From: Hyphomicrobiales bacterium
GTDB lineage: Bacteria > Pseudomonadota > Alphaproteobacteria > Rhizobiales > Rhizobiaceae
DNA length: 64,000 bases
Reading direction: 5' to 3'
Assembly (NCBI GenBank): GCA_900489925.1
Contig: UEHQ01000007.1
Coordinates: forward strand, 1-64,000
Of this stretch, positions 1-8,083 are shown in pieces; within the stretch, counting starts at the first letter, position 1, and each line of letters begins with the position of its first letter. The position numbers and the translations under genes were made by a program. The notes beneath the pieces were generated by a model. It was given only the letters and a program-made list of their open reading frames with translations, was not told the origin of the DNA and searched no databases.

Positions 1-86
1 ATCATCGGCGGTGCCATCGTCAACAGCGGCGGTGGCGGATCGATATAGCGAGGACCGCCGCTGTTGACGATGGCACCGCCGATGAT
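1..86. repeat. Perfect 32-bp inverted repeat with 22-nt loop at the window edge
   Basis: Bases 1-32 are the exact reverse complement of 55-86. The 22 bases between them (33-54) form the loop. The repeat sits inside the coding frame of the small secreted protein and touches the first base of the window, so the arm could extend further left. Confidence 0.9.
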
Positions 87-266
87 GCCGCCAATCACGC
101 CTGCAGCCAGACCGCCGGCAATAGCCGAACCGTTGTCATGGTGGTGGTAGTGTCTGGGCGGTGGCGGCCGATTATCACGCCACTGCGCCATCGCGCTCCC
201 GGTCGATGCTGCAATGCTGCCAACGGCCAAGGCCACAGCGACTGCAGAATGGATTAGTCTATTCAT
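1..266 (-). CDS. Small secreted glycine-zipper-like protein, partial
   Basis: The start ATG at 264-266 follows a GGAGA ribosome binding site, and the frame runs off the window start. The product opens with a typical Sec signal peptide (MNRLIHSAVAVALAVGS, cleavage probably after the AMA at about residues 25-27). A histidine/proline-rich stretch (RHYHHHDN) follows, then a glycine-rich hydrophobic segment (AAGVIGGIIGGAIV) like a glycine zipper, then a proline-rich tail. Small exported proteins of this build are common in Rhizobiaceae and mostly uncharacterised. The last roughly 30 codons lie inside the perfect palindrome at 1-86, so the C-terminal reading (PPPPLLTMAPPM) may not be genuine. Function unknown. 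Confidence 0.6.
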   Translation of the reverse strand, partial: MNRLIHSAVAVALAVGSIAASTGSAMAQWRDNRPPPPRHYHHHDNGSAIAGGLAAGVIGGIIGGAIVNSGGPRYIDPPPPLLTMAPPM

Positions 267-367
267 TGTGTCTCCAATCGAGCTAAGCGCCGTTCAGCGC
301 CACCCAGCAGGCGGAGACAGTTGCACCGGCAAGCTTAACGCCACATTAACAAGACCCGACCACCGAC

Positions 368-643
368 CTACTGCACGATATTGCGGCAGAGCATCCGGTC
401 CTGCACCTTGCCAAGGCCGACGATCGCTTCGGCCACGCGGACCGCCTTCTCCCTGTCGCTTCGAATCGCGACGTATCCTTCGAGAACAACGACAGGGCCA
501 AGAACGCGGACTTCTATTTCCTCGCTCACAAACGAGGCATCGGCCGCGAGCGCTGCACTGACCGATGCCTTTGTGGATGACGCGCTGTGCCCCGCCGCAC
601 AGCAATCGTCGTGGGCGCCGGAACTGTCGAAACGGGTTACCAT
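368..643 (-). CDS. Small BON-domain-like protein
   Basis: This 91-residue protein begins at the ATG at 641-643, behind an AGGAGA ribosome binding site. From about residue 30 the sequence reads LAADASFVSEEIEVRVLGPVVVLEGYVAIRSDREKA in outline, and it ends with a V-x-D-R segment. That matches the alternating strand-helix pattern of BON domains (OsmY-like), in which a short sequence after 'V-L-E-G-Y-V' leads into a helix with repeated A/V/A residues. BON domains are thought to bind phospholipid or envelope surfaces. There is no clear signal peptide; the N-terminus has a CC pair (HDDCCAAG). The assignment rests on pattern only, so the family is probable and the role unknown. Confidence 0.5.
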   Translation of the reverse strand: MVTRFDSSGAHDDCCAAGHSASSTKASVSAALAADASFVSEEIEVRVLGPVVVLEGYVAIRSDREKAVRVAEAIVGLGKVQDRMLCRNIVQ

Positions 644-792
644 TCGTCTATCTCCTGTGATCTTTGATAACACCGGGACGCCGAATTTGTTTCCTCGTCG
701 CGACAGACGCCGTTCCCCACCCGGCTCTTCCCGGCTTTACTAAAACCGCCGACGCCAATAGTTTTGTGGATGCCCGCTCAAGGATGATCGTC

Positions 793-1125
793 ATGACCTT
801 TCGCCCGCCGCAATCGTTGAGACAGCCCTTCTCGGTTGAAAGTGGCTTCAACGTCCTTGAATATGAACTGATGTCTCAACGGGCGGATTCTCTGGGCCGC
901 CACGGCCGAAAGGCGGAGTCCGCGCTGGCGGATCTGAAGGCATGGGACGGCAAACAGCAAGGAGATGCAGAGCGCTCCGTCCTCGTGGACAGGGCATGCG
1001 ATGCCGTCTGGGCGCTCTTCGTTCAGCGAGAGATCTGCGGATTGCGTAACAGCCGCGACGTCATCCAGCGCTACGCGATACCGGATGAAGTGCTTGTTCG
1101 CCTTGGCTCCACGCCGCGAAAATAG
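793..1125 (+). CDS. Conserved hypothetical protein, DUF6665-like
   Basis: A 110-residue soluble protein. I chose the ATG at 793 because an AAGGA sequence at 780-784 lies 8 bases upstream; the ATG at 784 would overlap that site. Visible features are a 'NVLEYELMSQRADSLGRHG' segment near residues 20-38, a helical middle, and a C-terminal 'FVQREICGL...VIQRYAIPDEVLVRLGS' block. This resembles a short Rhizobiaceae family that I recall as DUF6665, whose function is not known. It ends 6 bases before the convergent diguanylate cyclase gene. Confidence 0.5.
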   Translation: MTFRPPQSLRQPFSVESGFNVLEYELMSQRADSLGRHGRKAESALADLKAWDGKQQGDAERSVLVDRACDAVWALFVQREICGLRNSRDVIQRYAIPDEVLVRLGSTPRK

Positions 1126-1131
1126 CGCGAC

Positions 1132-2937
1132 TCAGATGGAGCCGCGCATCTTGTCGCCTTCGTTGGGCGCGGCGCCCACCACGGTCATGTTTCGTCCGAG
1201 TGACTTGGCCTCCAGCAGAGCGGCATCGGCACGCGTCAAAAGCGACCTCATCGGCCCCTTGCCGCCAGCCGCTGCAAGACCGATCGATACCGAGACGGAG
1301 CCAAGGATCCGGCCGCGGTGCGACAGCGGAGCACTGCGAATGGTTTCCCGAACACGCTCAGCCAGCAAAAGCGCCTCCGCATCGCTTGTTCCCGGCAGCA
1401 AAATCGTGAACTCTTCGCCGCCAAATCGATAGGCGCGCCCGAGGTCGCCAACCGTATCAACAAGGATACGGGCGACATAGCGCATGACTTCGTCGCCCGC
1501 GTCGTGACCAAATTCGTCGTTGAAGCGTTTGAAGTGATCGATGTCGATCATCATGCAGGCCAACTGCTCGTTGGCCTCGGTCCGCGCATGACGGTTCATA
1601 TCCTCGTCCAGCGAGCGACGATTGAACAATCCTGTGAGCGCATCGCGGGTCGACAGGTTCATTAACCTGTCGCGCATCTGCAAGTTGGCCATGGCGAGAC
1701 CCACGTTCTCGGCAATCAGCTCGAGATAGAGACGCGAGGCCTCGGCGGCCAGCTCGGCCGGAGGCCGCTCCTCGAAGTAGAGAAGTCCGATGACGTCGCC
1801 CTGCGCCGTCAACGGCACGCAGAGCCCGGCCGTTTCGGCTTCGTCCAGATGCTGGCAGCTGATGTCGCTGTGCGCGCCCGCGCTGACATGCGGGCGACCG
1901 CGACGCAGCCCCCAGCAGGCGCTCGCCGGAAATGCGTGCTCAGAGCGCTGCGGATCCAGCCACGCGGCGACGGATGTCAGCGCCAGCCGGCTTTCGTTCA
2001 TGATGTAGAGGTGGCCCGCCAGATCGGGGAAGATCTGTGGCGCGAAGAGAGCCACGACCTCGGCAAGTTCCCCTTGTGTCTGGCAGGCCTGCAATCGGTG
2101 CAACATCTGCAGGATCAGATCCTTGGTCAGCTGATCCTGCCGGCGTTCGGCATCCAGCCGATCGCGTTCGAGGCCGTTTACGCGAAACACATGGATCGCT
2201 TCATTCATCTCGCCGATCTCATCGCGTCGGCGATCAAGGGGTACTTCGACGTCGTAGTCCTGCTTCGCCAATCGGCTGACGATGCCGGTCATGCGCATGA
2301 GCGGCATGGCGACCCGCCGCCTCAGGATGAAATAGAGCACACTGAGGAAGAGGACCGCGGTGACCGCCAGCAGCGCCTTGGCCACAAGGCCCCACCAGTC
2401 GCTCGTAGACTGAGCGTCTTTCATCGCGGCTTGCGTGCGCGCGTTGGTCAACTCGCGAAAGCGGGTCACGTTGCCGAGCAACGAGGTTTGAAGCCGATCG
2501 TGCTCCGGGCCGAATAAGCTCTGCCGCGCACCGGCCTGATCACCGCCCTGGTAAGCGGATATGGCGGCAGCCTCGATCTTGTCCAAGGCGTCTGCATCCC
2601 GTTCCACGGCGTCGAGAGCGGCATGCTCCGCCGGTGCTGCACCCCATTCGCGTATGTCCTTGATTGCCGCTTCGCGCCGCCGCTCCTCGCCCTCGCGGCC
2701 CTGGAATGCCTCGAGGTGGCGGAGGTCGCCTCGCATCACATAGAGACGGGCTTCATCCGTTCTCTCTTCGGCGCCAAGCGCCAACTCCTCGCCGAGCGAA
2801 TCAAGCGCGAGATGCCCCTCGACAGCCGTCCGTTCCCGCGTTGCGCTGTAGGCAGACAGCATGAACGCACCGCCCGACAGAACCGTCAGGACCACTGTGA
2901 CGCCATAGGCCCAGTTCGTAATCGTGCTTATTCGCAT
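1132..2937 (-). CDS. Membrane-bound diguanylate cyclase (HAMP-GAF-GGDEF)
   Basis: A 601-residue sensor enzyme predicted to make cyclic-di-GMP from two GTP. The order is: transmembrane helix about 8-30; a helical periplasmic region about 31-183; a second transmembrane helix about 184-206; HAMP about 206-258; GAF-like domain about 275-415; GGDEF domain about 430-585. The active-site motif is intact as GGEEF (506-510), with the metal-binding MIDIDHFKRFND motif at about 463-474. The RxxD inhibitory site expected six residues before the motif is absent (the region reads DTVGDLGRAYR), so product feedback is probably weak or missing. The signal is unknown. The gene stands alone on this strand. Confidence 0.9.
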   Translation of the reverse strand: MRISTITNWAYGVTVVLTVLSGGAFMLSAYSATRERTAVEGHLALDSLGEELALGAEERTDEARLYVMRGDLRHLEAFQGREGEERRREAAIKDIREWGAAPAEHAALDAVERDADALDKIEAAAISAYQGGDQAGARQSLFGPEHDRLQTSLLGNVTRFRELTNARTQAAMKDAQSTSDWWGLVAKALLAVTAVLFLSVLYFILRRRVAMPLMRMTGIVSRLAKQDYDVEVPLDRRRDEIGEMNEAIHVFRVNGLERDRLDAERRQDQLTKDLILQMLHRLQACQTQGELAEVVALFAPQIFPDLAGHLYIMNESRLALTSVAAWLDPQRSEHAFPASACWGLRRGRPHVSAGAHSDISCQHLDEAETAGLCVPLTAQGDVIGLLYFEERPPAELAAEASRLYLELIAENVGLAMANLQMRDRLMNLSTRDALTGLFNRRSLDEDMNRHARTEANEQLACMMIDIDHFKRFNDEFGHDAGDEVMRYVARILVDTVGDLGRAYRFGGEEFTILLPGTSDAEALLLAERVRETIRSAPLSHRGRILGSVSVSIGLAAAGGKGPMRSLLTRADAALLEAKSLGRNMTVVGAAPNEGDKMRGSI

Positions 2938-3091
2938 AGGTTGAGAGTAGGCTCTTCGAATTTCCAGAAAATTAACGTCCGCCAGCTGGCCGCTTCGCGG
3001 ATCGCCAACATCCGCGCGAAAAGGTGATTGGCGAGATGGGGTCGGCTGCGGTAGGACTTCCGGCGTTATTGCCTGCCGCCGGAGAGACTGT

Positions 3092-3841
3092 GTGTCGATT
3101 GCCGATATTTCCTTGTTGAGCGCTTTGATTGCCGGTGCGCTGTCATTCCTGTCACCGTGCGTCTTGCCTCTGGTGCCGCCCTACCTCTGTTACATGGCCG
3201 GTATCTCAGTTGAGCAGTTTCGCGGCGGCGGCGCAGTGGTGGTCTCACCCGATGTGCGGCGCGGCGTGCTGTTTTCGGCGCTGTTTTTCACGCTCGGCTT
3301 CGCCACGGTCTTCGTAGCGCTCGGCGCCGGGGCATCCAGCATCGGCATGGCGCTTCGCCAGCATCTCGATCTGCTGGCAAAGATCGGCGGCCTCATCATC
3401 ATCATCATGGGCCTGAACTTCCTCGGCCTGTTCCGGATCGGGCTGCTCGCCCGCGAAGCTCGCTTCCAGGGTAGCGGCAAGCCTGCGACACTGACAGGCG
3501 CCTATGTGATGGGTCTGGCGTTCGCCTTTGGCTGGACGCCCTGTATCGGACCAGTGCTCGGCGCAATCCTCGGCGTGGCGGCATCGCGCGAGACCGTGGG
3601 ATCCGGCGCGGGGCTACTGGCGGTCTATTCCCTCGGTCTCGCCATTCCGTTCTGGATCGCGGCCGGCTTTTCCGGCGCCTTCATGGGCTTTCTCGCGCGT
3701 TTTCGCCGCCATCTGGGGACAGTGGAAAAGGTCATGGGCATCTTCCTGGTCCTCACCGGGCTCGCCTTCATGTTCGGATTTGTCAGCGACGCCGCTATCT
3801 GGTTTCAACAGACTTTCCCGATCCTGATGAAAATCGGCTAG
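3092..3841 (+). CDS. ccdA: Cytochrome c biogenesis protein CcdA
   Basis: A 249-residue polytopic inner-membrane protein that passes reducing equivalents from cytoplasmic thioredoxin to periplasmic thiol proteins for cytochrome c maturation. The two redox cysteines sit in the usual symmetric motifs: LSPCVLPLVPPYL in the first helix and GWTPCIGPVLGA in the fourth. About six transmembrane helices are visible, which is normal for the short CcdA form. Translation starts at GTG 3092, seven bases after a GGAGA site; no ATG would preserve the first helix. It stands alone, with no ccm genes nearby. Confidence 0.92.
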   Translation: MSIADISLLSALIAGALSFLSPCVLPLVPPYLCYMAGISVEQFRGGGAVVVSPDVRRGVLFSALFFTLGFATVFVALGAGASSIGMALRQHLDLLAKIGGLIIIIMGLNFLGLFRIGLLAREARFQGSGKPATLTGAYVMGLAFAFGWTPCIGPVLGAILGVAASRETVGSGAGLLAVYSLGLAIPFWIAAGFSGAFMGFLARFRRHLGTVEKVMGIFLVLTGLAFMFGFVSDAAIWFQQTFPILMKIG

Positions 3842-3955
3842 CCAGCACCGTCTTCGGACGGCCATTCCCATCGGCACCGGAGCATCGTCGGGCCACCGTC
3901 ATCATCACTCCATCGATCAGTGCGACAGAACGGCGCAACAAACGGTTCAGGTTAA

Positions 3956-3978
3956 AACATATATTGTAGATGTATCTT
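3956..3978. promoter_or_regulatory. Putative NsrR operator upstream of hmp
   Basis: The bases read AACATATATTG-T-AGATGTATCTT, an 11-1-11 imperfect inverted repeat. The right half (reverse complement AAGATACATCT) is close to the NsrR half-site AAGATGYATTT described in other proteobacteria. It lies about 52 bases before the hmp start, and an NsrR-type gene is next downstream. A single similar half-site, AGATATCTT, occurs at 5292-5300 before nsrR. Confidence 0.5.
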
Positions 3979-4029
3979 TATGGGCATAGACGTTGGCCAC
4001 CGACCAATACAGCCAGAATGGAGATCATC

Positions 4030-5241
4030 ATGTCGGACACATTGAGCGAAAAGACCAAGTCGATCGTACGGGCAACCGTGGCCGCTCTCGCGGCGCACGG
4101 CACGGCCATTACCGCGGCCATGTATAAGCGGCTCTTCCAGGATCCCGCCGTGCGCGAACTGTTCAACCAGTCCAACCAGGGGGAAGACGGGCGCCAGACG
4201 AAGGCGTTGGCCCAGGCGATCCTTGCCTACGCTCAGAACATCGACAATCTGGCTGTCCTTGGGCCGGCGGTCGAACGTATCGCCCAGAAGCATGTCGGCC
4301 TGCACATCCTGCCGGAACATTACCCTCAGGTCGCAATCGCGCTGCTGGGCGCAATCAAGGATGTGCTCGGCGATGCGGCGACCGACGACATTCTCGCGGC
4401 CTGGGGCGAAGCCTATTGGTTCCTCGCCGATATCCTGATCGGCCGTGAAAAGCAGATCTACGATCACCTGGGCTCGTCGGAAGGCGGCTGGAACGGTTGG
4501 AGGAAGTTCGTGATCGCGGCCAAGCACCGGGAGAGCGACATCATCACCTCCTTCGTGCTGAAGCCTGCCGACGGCGGACCCGTCGTTAGCCATCGGCCCG
4601 GCCAGTACCTGACCTTCAAGATCGATGTGCCCGGCCGGCCCGCGCTCCGGCGCAACTACAGCATTTCGTCATCCCCCAATGGCACCGAGTATCGGATCTC
4701 GGTGAAGCGCGAGGCGAACGGCGCGGTCTCGACGCACCTTCACGACCGCGTCAATGAAGGCGACGTCATCGAAGTCTCGCCTCCGGCCGGCGACTTCCAT
4801 CTGCCGGAACGCCCGGAGCGGCCGATCGTGCTTCTGAGTGGCGGCGTCGGCCTCACGCCGATGGTCAGCATGCTCGAATCGATTGTCGATAGCGGCGTCG
4901 CGCAGCCAGTTCACTATATCCATGGAGCGCAGGACGGCCGCGTTCATGCCATGGGCGCGCATGTCCGCAGTCTGACCGACGGGCGCCCGCATATGAGGAC
5001 CACGACATTTTACGGCACGCCGCACGAACGCGACCAGCGCGGCGTCCATTTCGACCATGACGGCTTCATCACGATCGACTGGCTCGCCGAGAATACCCCC
5101 ATCCACGAGGCCGACTACTACCTCTGCGGGCCGAAGCCTTTCCTGGCGGTTCTCGTCAACGGACTGTCGAAGGCGGGGGTACCTGCCGAGCGGATCCATT
5201 TCGAATTCTTCGGGCCAGCTGACGATCTCGCAGCAGCCTGA
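4030..5241 (+). CDS. hmp: Flavohemoglobin, nitric oxide dioxygenase
   Basis: A 403-residue cytoplasmic enzyme that oxidises nitric oxide to nitrate using O2 and NAD(P)H, the usual length for the family. Residues 1-140 form the globin domain (HVGLHILPEHYP region, with the heme pocket ahead of AAWGEAYWFLADILI). Residues 150-260 form the FAD domain with RPGQYLTF and RRNYSISS. Residues 265-400 bind NAD(P)H, with GGVGLTPMVSML and the terminal FEFFGPAD. I chose ATG 4030 because GGAGA lies six bases upstream; ATG 4018 is an alternative. A putative NsrR operator precedes it, and nsrR follows on the same strand after a hairpin. Confidence 0.96.
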   Translation: MSDTLSEKTKSIVRATVAALAAHGTAITAAMYKRLFQDPAVRELFNQSNQGEDGRQTKALAQAILAYAQNIDNLAVLGPAVERIAQKHVGLHILPEHYPQVAIALLGAIKDVLGDAATDDILAAWGEAYWFLADILIGREKQIYDHLGSSEGGWNGWRKFVIAAKHRESDIITSFVLKPADGGPVVSHRPGQYLTFKIDVPGRPALRRNYSISSSPNGTEYRISVKREANGAVSTHLHDRVNEGDVIEVSPPAGDFHLPERPERPIVLLSGGVGLTPMVSMLESIVDSGVAQPVHYIHGAQDGRVHAMGAHVRSLTDGRPHMRTTTFYGTPHERDQRGVHFDHDGFITIDWLAENTPIHEADYYLCGPKPFLAVLVNGLSKAGVPAERIHFEFFGPADDLAAA

Positions 5242-5244
5242 ACG

Positions 5245-5278
5245 ATTGCCGGGCGGGAGCTGGGGCTCGCCCGGCAAT
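5245..5278 (+). terminator. Terminator-like hairpin after hmp
   Basis: ATTGCCGGGCG (5245-5255) pairs exactly with CGCCCGGCAAT (5268-5278), four bases after the hmp stop. No long T run follows, so it may slow or protect the transcript rather than fully terminate it. It separates hmp from nsrR. Confidence 0.6.
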
Positions 5279-5337
5279 TGAATCATTCACCAGATATCTT
5301 ATAAGAGGAACTAAGCCGGCCACTCGATGAGACCAAT

Positions 5338-5796
5338 ATGCGCCTGACCGTCTATTCAGACTATGCCCTGCGGCTGATGATGTACCTCGCGCTCAACGGC
5401 GAGCGCCTGTCGACGATCTCGGAGATCGCCGACGCCTACGATATTTCCAAGGCACATCTGATGAAGATCACGCATGAGCTTGGCCTCAAAGGGTTCATCG
5501 AGACGGTGCGCGGGCGACAGGGCGGCATGCGGCTCGCGCGCGACGCCAGCAAGATCGGCATTGGCGACATTGTGCGCGCCTCGGAGCCGGACTTCGCCAT
5601 CGTTCCCTGTCTGGAAGAAGGAGCAGGAAGGGTTTGCACCATCCAGCCCGCCTGCGTTCTCAAGCGGGCGCTCGCCGCCGCGGCTGCCGCTTTTCTTGAT
5701 GTGCTGGACGGATACACACTCGCAGATCTTACGCGACCATCCGTTCCCCTTCGAAACCTTCTTGCTCTTCCTGATCTACCGTCAGCGACGGCCTGA
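5338..5796 (+). CDS. nsrR: Rrf2-family nitric oxide sensing repressor NsrR
   Basis: A 152-residue Rrf2-family winged-helix regulator. The N-terminal MRLTVYSDYALRLMMYLA is the classic NsrR start, and the helix-turn-helix spans about residues 25-60 (ISEIADAYDISKAHLMK). Three cysteines, C91, C100 and C106, are placed to hold an iron-sulfur cluster that NO would destroy. The first spacing (eight residues between C91 and C100) is longer than the usual five or so. Its position behind hmp fits repression of hmp and probably of its own unit. The start at ATG 5338 matches the family's first residues. Confidence 0.9.
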   Translation: MRLTVYSDYALRLMMYLALNGERLSTISEIADAYDISKAHLMKITHELGLKGFIETVRGRQGGMRLARDASKIGIGDIVRASEPDFAIVPCLEEGAGRVCTIQPACVLKRALAAAAAAFLDVLDGYTLADLTRPSVPLRNLLALPDLPSATA

Positions 5797-5830
5797 CTCC
5801 TTTCCTCTGTCTCCATTTACGGCCTCCAGC

Positions 5831-6976
5831 ATGCACTCAATCCTCAGATCGCTTATCCCCGTCGCGTCCACTATCAGCGTCACGGAGCGTCTCCGTTCCG
5901 GGCTTGGAGCAACCCTCGGCATTCTGGCGACGGGCGCTCTGGCAGCGGCGGCCGTCGGAGTCGGTTCGCATCTGCCCGCCCTGATCGCGCCGATGGGCGC
6001 GTCCGCCGTTCTGCTTTTCGCGGTACCCTCCAGTCCCCTGGCTCAGCCGTGGTCACTGATTGGTGGGAACATCATCGCAGCTCTCACCGGCGTCACGGTC
6101 GGCCTCCTGTTTCCGAACCTGATCGTGGCTTCGGCAATCGCAGTCGGGCTCGCGATCGCACTGATGATGGCCTTCCGGTGCCTTCATCCGCCGAGTGGAG
6201 CCATCGCGTTGACAGCGATCCTTGGCGGTCCAGCAATCCGCGAACTCGGCTACGGCTACGTCATCTGGCCAGTGGCCGGAAATTCGATCTTGCTTCTGGT
6301 GCTCGCTGTCGCCTTCAACAACATGACAGGCAGGCCCTACCCGCATTCATTGAAGCGTCACCCGGCGGACCACAAGACGGCCGACCAGCCACCGATCGAG
6401 CGTATTGGCTTCAGAGCCGAAGACCTCGAGGAAGTCCTGAAGGAATATGATGAGATCATCGACATCGACCGCGAGGACTTGGCCGATATCCTGCGGCGGA
6501 CTGAGTTGAGGTCCTACGCCCGGCGTGGCGGAACGACGACATGCGGGGACGTGATGTCCCGCGACGTGATTGCCGTGTCGCCTGACGACCCGCTCAGACA
6601 CGCACTCGAGCTCCTGCAGCTCCACCATATCAAAGCGCTCCCGGTGACCGACGACACCGCGCGGGTCGTCGGCATCGTCACGCAGACCGATATCCTAGAC
6701 AAGACAAGCTGGAAGAACGGGACGCCGGCCATCGGCTTCCGGCAGAGAGTTCGCCTGTCGATGGCGAACGGCAGGGCACCATCAGGCATCGTCCGGGACA
6801 TCATGACGGCCCCCGTGCGCACCGTCTCGCCGGAGACTTCGCTATCCGATGCGGTCGTGCGGCTGGCTGGCGATGGCTTGCACTACCTGCCGGTAACCGG
6901 CGGCGACGGGAAAATTGTCGGCATCGTCTCGCAAACCGACGTGCTTGTCGCAATGCTGGCCGACAAGGCGGCTTGA
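5831..6976 (+). CDS. HPP-family membrane protein with two C-terminal CBS domains
   Basis: A 381-residue protein. Residues 20-170 form an HPP integral membrane domain, with four to five hydrophobic helices and the signature CLHPPSGAIALT at about 117-128. A linker leads to two CBS domains (about 240-292 and 322-378), each ending in the typical 'VGIV-x-Q-T-D-I/V-L' block. HPP proteins of plant chloroplasts and cyanobacteria have been linked to nitrite transport, and CBS pairs bind adenine nucleotides. The gene begins 34 bases after nsrR on the same strand, so it may belong to the nitrosative stress unit. The ATG at 5831 has only a weak ribosome binding site. Transport function here is inference. 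Confidence 0.82.
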   Translation: MHSILRSLIPVASTISVTERLRSGLGATLGILATGALAAAAVGVGSHLPALIAPMGASAVLLFAVPSSPLAQPWSLIGGNIIAALTGVTVGLLFPNLIVASAIAVGLAIALMMAFRCLHPPSGAIALTAILGGPAIRELGYGYVIWPVAGNSILLLVLAVAFNNMTGRPYPHSLKRHPADHKTADQPPIERIGFRAEDLEEVLKEYDEIIDIDREDLADILRRTELRSYARRGGTTTCGDVMSRDVIAVSPDDPLRHALELLQLHHIKALPVTDDTARVVGIVTQTDILDKTSWKNGTPAIGFRQRVRLSMANGRAPSGIVRDIMTAPVRTVSPETSLSDAVVRLAGDGLHYLPVTGGDGKIVGIVSQTDVLVAMLADKAA

Positions 6977-7085
6977 ACTGGCCGCCTGCCTGCAGGAGAG
7001 CGTACCGTTTCGGGCGATTCCGCCATTTCGGAACCGAAAAGCGCCATGTATCCTGCCACCCCGAGATAACCCTTTGATTCAACAC

Positions 7086-7113
7086 GCGCCGAATGAAACC
7101 CGACATTTGGCGC
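7086..7113 (+). other. Hairpin just upstream of the AEC transporter gene
   Basis: GCGCCGAATG (7086-7095) pairs with CATTTGGCGC (7104-7113) with one G-T wobble and an 8-base loop. It ends 19 bases before the TTG start at 7133. It may affect translation of the transporter; no known family is recognised. Confidence 0.35.
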
Positions 7114-7132
7114 GCTTGTCCCGGAATAGAAA

Positions 7133-8083
7133 TTGGCCGATATCGTCAGTCTTCTCCTGCCCTTCTTCGGCCTGATCCTTATCGGTTACGTCACGGCAAA
7201 GGTAACAAAGCAGCCGGCCGAGGCGCTTGGCTGGTTGAACACCTTCATCATCTACGCCGCCCTGCCCGCGCTCTTCTTCAAGCTGGTTTCGAGAACACCC
7301 TTCGAGGATCTCACCCGGATCGATTTCATCGCAACGGATCTGGCGGCCACGTACTCCATCTTCATCGCGCTCTTTGCGATCGGCCGATGGGTGCGCGGCA
7401 ACTCGTTCGCGGACTGCACGATCCAGTCGTTTGCCGGCGCTTATGGCAACATCGGATACATGGGGCCGGGGTTGGCGTTGCTGGCGCTGGGAGAAGGTGC
7501 GGCCGTACCGGTCGCCCTCATCGTATGCCTGGAAAACGCACTTCATTTCGTCGTGGCGCCGGCGCTGATGGCGGCGGCCGGCGATGACCAGCGCTCACGG
7601 CGACAACTGATCATCGATATCGCGCGCAAGGTCGCACTCCACCCGTTTATCCTGTCCACGGCCCTCGGGTTCGTCGCAGCGGCCTCTGGCGTCGCCCAGC
7701 CGCTCGCCTTCCAGCACTTTGTCGACTACCTCGCCCAGGCGGCCGCGCCGTGCGCGCTGTTTGCCATGGGTGTCACCCTCGCTCTGCGCCCGCTGCGGCG
7801 CATACCGGCCGAAATCGGCTATATCGTTCCCGCCAAGCTGCTCATTCATCCGCTCGTTGTTTTCCTTGCGCTGAAGGCAGTGGGCGGCTTCGATCCGGTT
7901 TGGGTCTACGCCGCGGTGCTGCTCGCGGCGTTGCCGACCGCTACGAATGTCTTCGTCATCGGCCAGCAATATGGCGTCTGGCAGGAACGCGCATCGGCAA
8001 CGATCCTGATCACCACGACGCTGTCGGTGGTGACCGTTTCCGTCTTCCTGATCGCGATAAAGTCAGGCTTTCTTCCGGCCTAG
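7133..8083 (+). CDS. AEC-family (auxin efflux carrier type) transporter
   Basis: A 316-residue membrane protein with about ten hydrophobic helices in two five-helix halves, as in the AEC/bile-acid-transporter-like fold. Recognisable pieces are LPFFGLILIGYVTAKV at the start, AYGNIGYMGPGLALLALG around residues 102-120, and ALPTATNVFVIGQQYGVW near the C-terminus. Bacterial members move malate, malonate or other small acids; the substrate cannot be told here. The start is TTG 7133 with a weak GGAA upstream, since no ATG fits the first helix. Its last 21 bases overlap the convergent UbiH-type gene. Confidence 0.85.
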   Translation: MADIVSLLLPFFGLILIGYVTAKVTKQPAEALGWLNTFIIYAALPALFFKLVSRTPFEDLTRIDFIATDLAATYSIFIALFAIGRWVRGNSFADCTIQSFAGAYGNIGYMGPGLALLALGEGAAVPVALIVCLENALHFVVAPALMAAAGDDQRSRRQLIIDIARKVALHPFILSTALGFVAAASGVAQPLAFQHFVDYLAQAAAPCALFAMGVTLALRPLRRIPAEIGYIVPAKLLIHPLVVFLALKAVGGFDPVWVYAAVLLAALPTATNVFVIGQQYGVWQERASATILITTTLSVVTVSVFLIAIKSGFLPA

